A DNA stretch of 64,000 nt. Source: Limnohabitans sp. Bal53 (GTDB taxonomy: Bacteria > Pseudomonadota > Gammaproteobacteria > Burkholderiales > Burkholderiaceae_C). The position numbers and the translations under genes are program-made. The notes below the pieces were generated by a model. That model was not told where the DNA came from. It worked only from the letters and a program-made list of their open reading frames with translations, and did no database searches. Below, one piece after another: positions 56,704 to 64,000 of this stretch. The stretch's first letter is position 1, and each line of letters begins with the position of its first letter. The stretch spans positions 1 through 64,000 of the forward strand of contig NZ_NESH01000001.1 of assembly GCF_003063355.1 (NCBI RefSeq). The letters are read 5' to 3'.

Positions 56704-58076
56704 TGCGCCGCCTCCCAGGTCGTGCCTGCGGCCGAGTCTTTGAGCACAATCCCCAGCGCCAGCAAATCGTTGCGGATGCGGTCGGCTTCGGCAAAGTTTT
56801 TGGCCTTTTTGGCGTCGGCCCGCGCCTGAATATGGGCCTGAATGGCCGTTTCATCCATACGGGCCCCCGCCTGCAGGTACACGGTCGGATCGGTTTGCAG
56901 CAAGCCCAACAAGCCGCCCAGGGCTTTGAGCAAGCCCGAGCGCTCGCCAGAGCCACTGCGGTTGACTTCGCCTGCCAACTCGAACAACACGGCCACCGCC
57001 TCGGGGGTGCCGAAGTCTTCGTCCATGGCGGCCTTAAAGCGGGCGGCCAAAGGGTCGGTCCAGTCGATGGTGACTGGGGCTGGCGGCACAGCTTGCACGG
57101 CGGTATACAAGCGCTTCAAAGCGCCTTTGGCGTCGTTCAGGTGCACATCGCTGTAATTGAGCGAGCTGCGGTAGTGGCTGCGCACAATGAAAAAGCGAAC
57201 GGTCTCAGGGTCAAACTCTTTGAGCACATCACGGATCGTGAAGAAATTGCCCAGGCTCTTGGACATCTTCTCGTTGTCCACGTTGATGAAGCCGTTGTGC
57301 ATCCAAAAGCGGGCCAGAGGCTGGCCGTTGGCGCCTTCACTTTGGGCGATTTCGTTTTCGTGGTGCGGAAACTGCAGGTCAGCGCCGCCGCCGTGGATGT
57401 CAAAAGTCTGGCCCAAGAGCTCACAGGCCATGGCCGAGCACTCGATGTGCCAGCCGGGACGGCCCGTGCCAAAGGGACTGGCCCATTTCACGTCTTCGGG
57501 CTCGGTAGATTTGGCACTCTTCCAAAGGACAAAGTCCAGCGGGTCTTGCTTGTCGGTCTCCACGGCCACGCGCTCGCCTGCATTGAGCTCATCCAGCGAC
57601 TTGCCTGACAACTTGCCGTAACCCGCAAACTTGCGCACCGAATAGTTCACATCGCCATTGCCCGCGCGGTAGGCCAGGCCTTTTTGCTCCAGGGTGCCGA
57701 TCATGCTGAGCATCTGGGGCACATAGTCGGTGGCACGGGGCTCGTGCTGGGGGCGCTCGATACCCAGGGCGTCGGCGTCCTGGTGCAGCGCGTCGATCAT
57801 GCGGTCGGTCAAGCCGCGGATGGTTTCGCCATTTTCCAGGGCGCGTTTGATGATTTTGTCGTCGATGTCGGTCACGTTGCGCACATAGGTGACCCGGTAG
57901 CCACTGGCTTTGAGCCAGCGCTGAACCACATCGAAAGCGATCATTGAGCGGGCATGCCCCAGGTGGCACAGGTCGTACACGGTCATGCCGCACACATACA
58001 TGCGCACATGTCCGGGATCGGCCGGAGAAAAATCAGAAACAGCACGGCTGAGCGTGTTGAAAATGCGCAAACTCAT
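56700..58076 (-). CDS. cysS: Cysteinyl-tRNA synthetase
   Basis: 458 aa. It charges tRNA-Cys. Class I signatures HLGHARS (the HIGH motif) near residue 38 and KMSKS near 270 are present, as are the zinc-site parts CGMTVYD, ECSAMA and [21 protein letters not shown]. Start ATG 58076 gives [16 protein letters not shown], a normal N terminus. First gene of the likely cysS-alkA-accA-tilS operon. Its upstream region holds a terminator-like hairpin on the same strand (separate entry). Confidence 0.97.
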   Translation of the reverse strand: MSLRIFNTLSRAVSDFSPADPGHVRMYVCGMTVYDLCHLGHARSMIAFDVVQRWLKASGYRVTYVRNVTDIDDKIIKRALENGETIRGLTDRMIDALHQDADALGIERPQHEPRATDYVPQMLSMIGTLEQKGLAYRAGNGDVNYSVRKFAGYGKLSGKSLDELNAGERVAVETDKQDPLDFVLWKSAKSTEPEDVKWASPFGTGRPGWHIECSAMACELLGQTFDIHGGGADLQFPHHENEIAQSEGANGQPLARFWMHNGFINVDNEKMSKSLGNFFTIRDVLKEFDPETVRFFIVRSHYRSSLNYSDVHLNDAKGALKRLYTAVQAVPPAPVTIDWTDPLAARFKAAMDEDFGTPEAVAVLFELAGEVNRSGSGERSGLLKALGGLLGLLQTDPTVYLQAGARMDETAIQAHIQARADAKKAKNFAEADRIRNDLLALGIVLKDSAAGTTWEAAQ

Positions 58077-58132
58077 GTCAGATCGAAAAAATGGCGGTCA
58101 ACAAAAGCCGCTTGGAGTGCTGCGCACCCAAG

Positions 58133-58194
58133 GCCGTTGGCTCAGGCAACGGCGGCAAAACGGCTCAAAAAAAGCCAGCGCGCACGGGGCTGGC
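58133..58194 (-). promoter_or_regulatory. Structured leader with terminator-like hairpin upstream of cysS
   Basis: On the - strand, GCCAGC (58194-58189) and GCTGGC (58179-58174) form a GC-rich hairpin followed by seven T (58173-58167). Next comes a perfect 7-bp hairpin, GCCGTTG/CAACGGC (58153-58147 and 58139-58133). cysS starts 57 bases later. If transcription begins at the TATACT near 58250, these lie in the cysS leader and could attenuate it. They might instead end stray transcription from the right. Confidence 0.45.
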
Positions 58195-58233
58195 GGCACC
58201 TTTCGGCACGCGGATAACCGCGAGGGGCTCCGC

Positions 58234-58253
58234 TACAATGACTGCTCAGTATA
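58234..58253. promoter_or_regulatory. Overlapping divergent promoter candidates for cysS and the TPR gene
   Basis: TACAAT at 58234-58239 is a good -10 on the + strand (toward the TPR gene). TATACT, read on the - strand at 58253-58248, is a good -10 toward cysS. Neither has a convincing -35. The two face away from each other with their start points overlapping, so each may affect the other. Confidence 0.35.
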
Positions 58254-58330
58254 TCCCCGAGCCAAGGCCTGTGGTGCTCTTTTTGAGTCGGCCTGCGCCA
58301 CCCCCAGCGGCTCGGCAGCCTCTTTTTTGA
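58246..58330 (+). ncRNA. Putative structured leader or small RNA upstream of the TPR gene
   Basis: From the start point expected for TACAAT, the transcript would contain CCGAGCC (58257-58263) pairing perfectly with GGCTCGG (58309-58315), with CTG/CAG and GTGG/CCAC pairing possible inside, then CAGCCTCTTTTTTG. A stem closed by 7 GC-rich pairs plus a U-run looks like an intrinsic terminator, giving an RNA of about 80-85 nt or an attenuator before the TPR gene at 58355. I recognise no known RNA family. Confidence 0.35.
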
Positions 58331-58354
58331 CCCCCCCTCTTTCTTTGGGCACGC

Positions 58355-58861
58355 ATGCGAACCTGGCTCAGTTGGATGGCTTTTTGCACCCTGTGGACTT
58401 GCAGCCTCGGCGTGCGGGCCGACGTGTACACCGATGTCAGCGCTTTGGTGCAAAACGGCCAATGGGCGCAAGCCCAGACTTTGGCTGAGGCCAGGCTGAA
58501 CACCACTCCCACCGATCCCCAAATGCGTCTGCTGCAAAGCCATATCCAAACCGGCCTGGGCCAAACCCAAGCGGCCATGGACACGTTGCGCGCGCTGACC
58601 CAGTCTTTCCCCGAATTGCCCGAACCTCACAACAACCTGGCGGCCTTGCTGGTGCGCGAGAACCGCCACGATGAAGCGCTGCTTGCCTTGCAGGCGGCCC
58701 TGAGGGCGCGGCCGGACTACGCGCTGGCCCTTGAAAATCTGGGTGATCTGCATTTGGCGATGGCAGCCCAGGCCTTCGCGCGGGCCAGGCTTGTGACGCC
58801 TCAGATCGCCCGTTTGCAAGCCAAGCAACTGGCCACCGAACAGGTGATACGCACGCCCTGA
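58355..58861 (+). CDS. Exported TPR-repeat protein
   Basis: 168 aa. Hydrophobic N terminus (WLSWMAFCTLWTCSLGVRADV) looks like a signal peptide cut near residue 22, so it acts in the periplasm. The rest is TPR-type helices, clearest in PHNNLAALLVRENRHDEALLALQAALRARPDYALALENLG. TPR proteins bind partners; the partner is unknown. It stands directly upstream of ppiA, 59 bases apart, so a role near envelope protein folding is possible but unproved. Similar TPR genes adjoin ppiA in other Burkholderiales as far as I recall. Confidence 0.85.
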   Translation: MRTWLSWMAFCTLWTCSLGVRADVYTDVSALVQNGQWAQAQTLAEARLNTTPTDPQMRLLQSHIQTGLGQTQAAMDTLRALTQSFPELPEPHNNLAALLVRENRHDEALLALQAALRARPDYALALENLGDLHLAMAAQAFARARLVTPQIARLQAKQLATEQVIRTP

Positions 58862-58920
58862 ACCCACTGCGCGAGTGGCCGTCATGCTGACAGCCCTGCC
58901 CGACCATCCATCAACCTTTC

Positions 58921-59619
58921 ATGCTTTCACCCATGCCCCCTCTGAATCACCATCGCCGCTGGGTCGCCCTGGCCCTGAGCTTGAGCTTGTTGGCCCCCTG
59001 GGGCGCACAGGCGCAAAACACCAGCACACCCAAAGTGCGCATCAGCACCTCCATGGGTGACATCGAAGCGGAGCTGTACGCCGACAAAGCGCCTAAAACC
59101 GTGGCCAACTTTTTGCAGTACGTGCAAGACAAGCACTACGAGGGCACGATTTTTCACCGTGTAATTGCCGGCTTCATGGTGCAAGGCGGCGGCTTTGATG
59201 CCCAGTACAAAGAAAAGAAAACACGCGCGCCTGTCCAACACGAGGGACGACAAGCACTGGCTGGCGGCCTGAAAAACACCACCGGCACGCTGGCCATGGC
59301 CCGCACCAACGACCCCCAATCGGCCACCGCCCAGTTCTTCATCAACGTGGTGGACAACGCTTTTCTCGACCCCACCCCCATTCCTGATGGGGACCCGGTC
59401 GCCAAATTTCAATACCAAGGCCGTGTCTACGAGAACGTGGCCCGCGCCCAACTGCTGAATGCACCCCAGCTGTTCGGCTACACCGTTTTTGGCAAAGTCA
59501 CATCCGGCATGGATGTGGTCCAAAAAATCCGCAACACGCCCACGGGCGCAGGCGGCCCCTTCCCGACCGATGTTCCACGGACGCCGGTTGTCATCCAATC
59601 CATCACTTTGTTGAAGTAA
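58921..59619 (+). CDS. ppiA: Periplasmic peptidyl-prolyl cis-trans isomerase (cyclophilin)
   Basis: 232 aa from ATG 58921 (ATG 58933 is also possible; both leave the signal intact). Signal peptide [19 protein letters not shown], then a cyclophilin domain with [37 protein letters not shown] and GYTVFGKV, so the active-site Arg, Gln and Phe are present. It speeds proline isomerisation in periplasmic proteins. A loop of about 30 residues ([20 protein letters not shown]) is inserted before the last strand. ppiB follows after four bases. Confidence 0.95.
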   Translation: MLSPMPPLNHHRRWVALALSLSLLAPWGAQAQNTSTPKVRISTSMGDIEAELYADKAPKTVANFLQYVQDKHYEGTIFHRVIAGFMVQGGGFDAQYKEKKTRAPVQHEGRQALAGGLKNTTGTLAMARTNDPQSATAQFFINVVDNAFLDPTPIPDGDPVAKFQYQGRVYENVARAQLLNAPQLFGYTVFGKVTSGMDVVQKIRNTPTGAGGPFPTDVPRTPVVIQSITLLK

Positions 59620-59623
59620 CACC

Positions 59624-60130
59624 ATGAGCAACCCACAAGTCGAACTGCACATCACCGGCTACGGCGTCATCACACTCGAGCTGGACGCTGAAAAAGCCCC
59701 CAAGTCAACCGAAAACTTCTTGGCCTATGTGAACAAGGGCCACTACAACAACACGATTTTTCACCGTGTGATCCCCGGCTTCATGATCCAAGGCGGCGGC
59801 TTTGAGCCCGGCATGAGCCAAAAGCCCACCGATGCCACCATCGAGAACGAAGCCAACAACGGCCTGAAAAACGACGAGTACACCGTGGCCATGGCCCGCA
59901 CCTCGGCCCCCCACTCCGCTTCCTCGCAGTTCTTCATCAACGTCGCCAAAAACGACTTTTTGAACCACACTGCCCCCTCCATGCAAGGCTGGGGCTATGC
60001 CGTGTTCGGCAAAGTGGTCAAGGGCACCGAAGTGGTCGACCAGATCAAAGGCGTGAAAACCGGCAACCGCGGCGGCCACGGTGACGTGCCCAAAGAGGAC
60101 GTCGTGATCGAAAAAGCCATCGCACTGTGA
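59624..60130 (+). CDS. ppiB: Cytoplasmic peptidyl-prolyl cis-trans isomerase (cyclophilin)
   Basis: 168 aa, no signal peptide. Complete cyclophilin with [39 protein letters not shown] and [11 protein letters not shown], at the normal length of PpiB. It is the cytosolic partner of the exported ppiA just upstream, with a gap of four bases, and is followed 11 bases on by lpxH. These two and the broken fusion gene at 20441 make three cyclophilins in the window; the fusion gene's domain resembles this one most closely by eye. Confidence 0.97.
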   Translation: MSNPQVELHITGYGVITLELDAEKAPKSTENFLAYVNKGHYNNTIFHRVIPGFMIQGGGFEPGMSQKPTDATIENEANNGLKNDEYTVAMARTSAPHSASSQFFINVAKNDFLNHTAPSMQGWGYAVFGKVVKGTEVVDQIKGVKTGNRGGHGDVPKEDVVIEKAIAL

Positions 60131-60141
60131 TGGGCTAAGCC

Positions 60142-60945
60142 GTGTCCGCAGACCCGCGCACCACAGCCCCGAACCTCGGTCGGCTGACTGCGCCAGCGGC
60201 ATGGCAAACCGTGGACCTGATCTCGGACCTGCATTTGCAGGCTTCCGAGACGGCCACTTTTGAAGCTTGGCGTGACTACATGGCCAGCACCGCCGCCGAT
60301 GCGGTGCTGATCCTGGGTGACTTGTTTGAAGTTTGGGTGGGCGACGATGCCGTCGAGTCCGACCTTTTTTTGCAAACCTGTGCGCAAGTCTTACGCCAGA
60401 CTGCACAGCGCTTGCATGTGGCTTTCATGCCAGGCAACAGGGATTTTCTGGTCGGGCCGGCATTCTTGTCCAATTGCGGTGTGCACGCCTTGAGCGATCC
60501 TTCTGTGCTGCATTGGGGCGAGCAGCGCATTTTGCTTACCCACGGGGATGCCCTTTGCCTGGATGACCGCGCCTACCAAGTCTTTCGCCAGCAGGTGCGA
60601 CACAACGACTGGCAAACCGAATTTCTAGCCAAACCCTTGCACGAGCGCTTGGGCTTGGCACGCGCCATGCGGGCGCAAAGCGAGTCCCAAAAACACAAAG
60701 GCATGGTCTACGCCGATGCCGATGTACTGATGGCCCTGAACTGGCTCCATGCCGCCGGTGCCGATCGTCTGGTGCATGGCCACACCCACAAGCCCGCCGA
60801 CCACCTTCTGGGTACAGGGCACAGGCATGTGCTGAGCGACTGGTCGCTGGACCACGCGCCGACTCGGGCCCAAGTGTTCAGGCTGCGACTCGGCGGTGAT
60901 TTCACCCGCATGGACCTGACGACAAGCGCCAAGCTTGCTGAGTAA
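60142..60945 (+). CDS. lpxH: UDP-2,3-diacylglucosamine diphosphatase
   Basis: 267 aa from GTG 60142. It hydrolyses UDP-2,3-diacylglucosamine to lipid X at the inner membrane in lipid A synthesis. Calcineurin-type metal motifs are complete: LISDLHL, LGDLFEVWVGDD, MPGNRDF, LTHGD and VHGHTHKP. The N terminus has about 20 extra residues before the first strand, so a later start is possible. Third gene of the ppiA-ppiB-lpxH series, an order common in beta- and gammaproteobacteria. Confidence 0.95.
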   Translation: MSADPRTTAPNLGRLTAPAAWQTVDLISDLHLQASETATFEAWRDYMASTAADAVLILGDLFEVWVGDDAVESDLFLQTCAQVLRQTAQRLHVAFMPGNRDFLVGPAFLSNCGVHALSDPSVLHWGEQRILLTHGDALCLDDRAYQVFRQQVRHNDWQTEFLAKPLHERLGLARAMRAQSESQKHKGMVYADADVLMALNWLHAAGADRLVHGHTHKPADHLLGTGHRHVLSDWSLDHAPTRAQVFRLRLGGDFTRMDLTTSAKLAE

Positions 60946-61064
60946 GCTCAAGCTTCAGGTCAGACACCCGAGCTCATGGCCGTCTGCGACCGCGATCGGT
61001 GTTGTGCGGCGGCAGGTTTCTGCCTCAATACGCACCCACTAGACCGGCCCTCATAACAGCTGGA

Positions 61065-62303
61065 TCAAGCGGGCTGCACAGCTGCCCGCTTGACGCGCCA
61101 CAGCAGCCACAAGGCGATGCTCAAGTTGAGCGCATTCCACAGCACGCCGTTGATGAACGCCGCGTGGTAGGAGCCGGTGAGGTCAAACACCTTGCCCGAC
61201 ATCCAGCCGCCCAACGCCATCCCCAAGAGCGTGGCCATGATGACTGCGCCCACGCGAGAGCCCGCTTCTTTGGCCGGAAAGTACTCGCGCACGATGATGG
61301 CGTAGGCTGGCACGATGCCGCCCTGAAACAGGCCAAACAAGGCAGAAATGATGTAGAGCGAGACCAGGCCGTTAAAAGGCAAAAACAAGAGCAGCGCCAC
61401 GCCCTGCAAAACCGAGCCCAGCACCAGCGTGCGCAAGCCGCCGATACGGTCACAAATCGCCCCGGAAATCAAACGGCTGGCGATGCCGCTGGCCAGCATG
61501 AGCGAGAGCATTTCAGCCCCGCGTGCCGCACCAAAACCCAGGTCGGTGCAGTACGCCACGATGTGCACCTGCGGCATGGCCATGGCCACACAGCAAGCCA
61601 CACCCGCCACGCACAGCAAAAACTGTGCGTTGTTGGGGCTCAGGCCAAAGGGCCGCTGCGACTGCAGGGCCTGGGCGCTGCCCACCACCGGGGTTTGCAG
61701 CAAGGGCGGGCGCTGGCGCATCAGCAAGCTGAGCAGCACCATGCCGATGCCACAAAAAAGGCCCAGCGCCACGTAGGTGTTGCGCCAGCCCACAGTCTCG
61801 ACACCGTGCTGGGCCAAAGGCGGCCAGATGGCACCGGCCACGTAGTTGCCGCTGGCGCACACCGCCACGGCAATGCCACGGCGCTTGCGCCACCACAGCG
61901 AGGTATCGGCCACCAAGGGCGCAAAGGTGGTGGAGCTGCCAATCAGACCCAAAAGCAAGCCATGCGCCAGCGCAAACCACCAGATGTTGCCGGACAGACT
62001 GGCCGCGATGAAACCCAGGCCCGTGCCCACACCCCCCAAAAACAAAGGCACATGCACGCCCGCCCGGTCGGCCCAGCGGCCCATGAACAAACCTCCGACA
62101 CCAAAGCCGATCATCATCAAGGTGTAAGGCAAGGAAGCATCGGCCCGGCTGACGCCAAACTCGGCCTGAACGGCAGGCAGCACCACGGCCACCACGTACA
62201 TGCTGGAGCCCCCCAGCGTCATCAAGGCCAGCGTGACCATCAAACGCCTTGCGGCATAAGCGGAGTCGATCAGGTGTTCAGCAGCGGCAGTCGTTGAGCT
62301 CAT
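61065..62303 (-). CDS. Major facilitator superfamily transporter
   Basis: 412 aa with about 12 hydrophobic helices. The first loop has GRWADRAG, the MFS loop 2-3 signature, and the second half has SGAICDRIGG, its echo. It resembles the OFA/monocarboxylate-type branch (VREYFPAKEAGSRVGAVI; final helix WLLWRVKRAA). Substrate cannot be told from sequence; organic acids are typical. Convergent with lpxH. A broken GntR-type regulator lies just upstream on the same strand and may have controlled it. Confidence 0.9.
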   Translation of the reverse strand: MSSTTAAAEHLIDSAYAARRLMVTLALMTLGGSSMYVVAVVLPAVQAEFGVSRADASLPYTLMMIGFGVGGLFMGRWADRAGVHVPLFLGGVGTGLGFIAASLSGNIWWFALAHGLLLGLIGSSTTFAPLVADTSLWWRKRRGIAVAVCASGNYVAGAIWPPLAQHGVETVGWRNTYVALGLFCGIGMVLLSLLMRQRPPLLQTPVVGSAQALQSQRPFGLSPNNAQFLLCVAGVACCVAMAMPQVHIVAYCTDLGFGAARGAEMLSLMLASGIASRLISGAICDRIGGLRTLVLGSVLQGVALLLFLPFNGLVSLYIISALFGLFQGGIVPAYAIIVREYFPAKEAGSRVGAVIMATLLGMALGGWMSGKVFDLTGSYHAAFINGVLWNALNLSIALWLLWRVKRAAVQPA

Positions 62304-62382
62304 GCCACCAGATTAGCAGGCACAGACCCGCAAGCTTGGCAAATGCGGGACAAGCCGCCTGCGCTCAGGGGCAGGGGCAGTC

Positions 62383-62686
62383 TCAGCTCACCACATCCTT
62401 GATGCGCGGCCAAGTGTTCCGGATGTGTTCGCCCATGATGCGCGACAGGGCCTGACCGTCCCGAGCAGCCAAGGCCTGCATCATCTGCTCATGTTCGGCC
62501 ATGGCGGCATTCCAATTTTCCAGGGTGGAGTTGGCGCTGCATCACGATCGCTTCGCGCACAGGTGTGCGGCCCCCCCAGCAGCTGGGCCACCTCCACCCA
62601 TTGGATGCGCTCGCTCGGTCGCTGGCGCCAGGACACGATCAGGTCGCGCAAACGATGGGAAACTTCTTTGTGGAGCGCGTTGCACA
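62383..62686 (-). pseudogene. GntR/FadR-type regulator, frameshifted and internally deleted
   Basis: From ATG 62686 the frame reads LHKEVSHRLRDLIVSWRQ and WVEVAQLLG, the start of a GntR winged helix. At a run of seven G (62572-62578) it slips: the expected RTPVREAIVM continues in another frame. After about 15 more residues the sequence jumps in a third frame to NAAMAEHEQMMQALAARDG and GEHIRNTWPRIKDVVS, the last helices of an FCD ligand domain. About 100-120 residues of the middle are missing. Family length is about 220-250 aa. Non-functional. Confidence 0.75.
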
Positions 62687-63001
62687 TTATTGGGGACATA
62701 TTGGAGGTGTTGCCCGTTTTGGTCAGAACCTGCTCTAGTCTGGTACGTCCATGCCAATCAAATAGCCTATGAGGGAAATCAGGTTTTGTGCTAACCGCCG
62801 TGACACGATCGGCCATTCGGTCAGACTCTGCATGCTTGTCATTGTTGAACGCACAAGTGCCGCGGACACTGCGCCCAAACATCCCATACACATGAGCTAC
62901 GCATGCTCCAGGGGGCTTATCGGCCTAAAAAGCGACTGCCCGAGAGGCCCGAAACCAAAGACTTTCATCCAAAATCAAGCACCTCAGGGTGGCCTCGAAA
63001 C
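62687..63001. other. Intergenic stretch without a recognisable gene
   Basis: Frames here on either strand give proteins of no recognisable family and poor codon use. The 5' flank of the former GntR gene is at its left edge. I see no repeat, RNA or strong promoter in it. Confidence 0.5.
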
Positions 63002-63613
63002 TCAAGCTGCCAGCAAACTGTCCTCTGAAACCGGCGCGTCCAATGTTCTGGCGGGAATCAAATCAGATGCAGCGTGTTTGAACGCAGCTACCAATTGGCC
63101 CTCGCCCATCTCGAAAATATCGTCTTGAAGGAGTCGGGTAAAGAACAGATCAGCCGACAACTGCGGCGCGTGCTGATGGCAATAGTCGGTCACCAAGCTT
63201 CGATAAAAGCCCATAAAGTCAAGCATCAGGGCACAGGTTTTCTCCACATCGACCAGTTGCATCTGCTCGGGCACAGACAACAGTTTCAGCGGATTTTCGT
63301 TGTACAAACCAAACCGGGTCCAGCCGAATTTGGGATAAGCAGTTTGCACACGCCAGTCGGCGTAATAAGGCTTGAAATACGTTTGCATGCACTGGTCTGT
63401 GGCCACCAAAGCAAACAAGCACAACACAAACATGGGACGCAACTCAGGGTCGATGTCTTGGAGATCTTCTTGGACATGTGACCAGTTTTTGCCGCCAAAC
63501 TGGATCAGGTCCTTGTCGTTCAATATATCTCTCAGCACCTGGGGCACTTCGGTGAATTGAAGCTTGCCGATGTCACTTTGAAAACCATGGTCGAAGTATT
63601 TGACGATGCTCAT
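63002..63613 (-). CDS. Protein of unknown function, 203 aa
   Basis: ATG 63613 with GAAAGG seven bases upstream. I do not recognise the family. It has no signal peptide or clear membrane helix, apart from a mildly hydrophobic MFVLCLFALVATDQCMQTYF near residue 60. It is rich in aromatic residues (YFKPYYADWRVQTAYPKFGWTRFGLY is one continuous aromatic stretch at 78-103, quoted here only by its parts YFKPYYADW and FGWTRFGLY) and in Asp/Leu helices. Start, Shine-Dalgarno and codon use all support a real gene. No neighbour gives a clue: the nearest gene on the left is the broken GntR. Confidence 0.7.
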   Translation of the reverse strand: MSIVKYFDHGFQSDIGKLQFTEVPQVLRDILNDKDLIQFGGKNWSHVQEDLQDIDPELRPMFVLCLFALVATDQCMQTYFKPYYADWRVQTAYPKFGWTRFGLYNENPLKLLSVPEQMQLVDVEKTCALMLDFMGFYRSLVTDYCHQHAPQLSADLFFTRLLQDDIFEMGEGQLVAAFKHAASDLIPARTLDAPVSEDSLLAA

Positions 63614-63917
63614 CTTTGCCTTTCAATACAACAAATGAATTCAGCAAATGACCCATCCAAAATCTATGAAGCTGACGCGGGACAGAACAAGCCCCACAAA
63701 AAAATCCGGACAGGCACCTTTTACCGCAATCACAATTTATATTTTAAAGACATCTTAATAATTAATTTTTAAAATACAGCAGACATTTGAAAAAATATTA
63801 CATTTAGATTCAATTGCAGATGGATGGGTGCGAGGAACCCACCAGCTTGAGACCCCCCCCCGCAACCGATAACGAGAACTCAGGCTCCTTCAAAAAGAAC
63901 CCCAAAACCATTCAGCC
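63614..63917. other. AT-rich intergenic region
   Basis: Between two - strand genes. The part 63720-63800 is very AT-rich (TTAATAATTAATTTTTAAAATA) and probably holds the promoter of the 203-aa gene, though no clear -35/-10 pair stands out. A run of nine C is at about 63856-63864. No gene seen. Confidence 0.45.
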
Positions 63918-64000
63918 TCACGGGCGTACCATCTGACAAGTGCTGGGCAAACTGGCCTGCTCGGCCTTGATCTGGCGCACCACTTTGAAGCCATAACCCG
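63918..64000 (-). CDS. C-terminal end of an unidentified protein, cut by window edge
   Basis: The last 26 codons before TGA at 63918 read GYGFKVVRQIKAEQASL then PSTCQMVRP, with the G/C-rich third positions of coding DNA here. Too short to name. The gene would start outside the window. Confidence 0.4.
   Translation of the reverse strand, partial: GYGFKVVRQIKAEQASLPSTCQMVRP

Noticed and set aside
62769..63128. 119-aa + strand frame left of the 203-aa gene
   Set aside because: It overlaps the - strand gene's end, has no Shine-Dalgarno and no recognisable family.
1..64000. CRISPR arrays
   Set aside because: All direct repeats seen are long in-frame protein repeats; no short repeat-spacer pattern and no cas gene.

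Overview
Organism and replicon. The housekeeping part (lysC, tilS, accA, cysS, ppiA, ppiB, lpxH, tRNA-Ser) has gene order, codon use and protein sequences typical of a betaproteobacterium of the order Burkholderiales, most likely Comamonadaceae (freshwater Limnohabitans/Rhodoferax-like types). This assignment is from general recognition, not a search.

Layout. About the first 50.7 kb is one large exoprotein locus. On the + strand lie five reading frames in a row: (i) a giant RTX/subtilisin-like protein whose 5' end is outside the window (1-11652), (ii) a beta-propeller-like protein (11675-13561), (iii) a second subtilisin-like protein (13604-20404), (iv) a cyclophilin fusion gene broken by one in-frame TAA (20441-22735) and (v) a BapA/LapA-like Ig-repeat adhesin with an RTX tail (22863-30980). 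A terminator follows. Converging on it is a complete type I secretion operon, transcribed tolC-like, ABC exporter, hlyD-like (35698 back to 31091). Further right on the - strand are a giant RTX protein of about 3994 aa (50727-38743) and, just downstream of it, an 809-codon exoprotein (38680-36254). The giant gene's 5' flank carries a 1200-bp IS5-family element (50838-52037) whose transposase has an in-frame TGA.

From 52.4 kb on the window is ordinary chromosome: tRNA-Ser(GCU), lysC, tilS, accA, an AlkA-like glycosylase and cysS on the - strand; a TPR lipoprotein-size exported protein, ppiA, ppiB and lpxH on the + strand; then an MFS transporter, a wrecked GntR regulator, an unrecognised 203-aa protein and the 3' end of another - strand gene.

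How the parts fit. The RTX-ended proteins are clear type I secretion substrates and the exporter sits between them. The other four exoproteins (ii, iii, iv and the 808-aa protein) do not end in RTX repeats but in the same C-terminal module of about 170-200 aa: an HW[K/S]S...GV strand, two dockerin-like EF-hand helices (LTDVL.ALK.YL.KPL ... AADF.G.G.V.LTDVL.LLK.YL.KP), a WVFVD strand and the terminal motif L[IV]GVLRGD[VL]DGS. The module is attached to a protease, a peptidyl-prolyl isomerase, a propeller and a PPC/Calx-like protein, as a sorting or docking tag would be. The idea that these form a calcium-dependent extracellular assembly with the RTX giants is inference and is the most interesting thing in the window.
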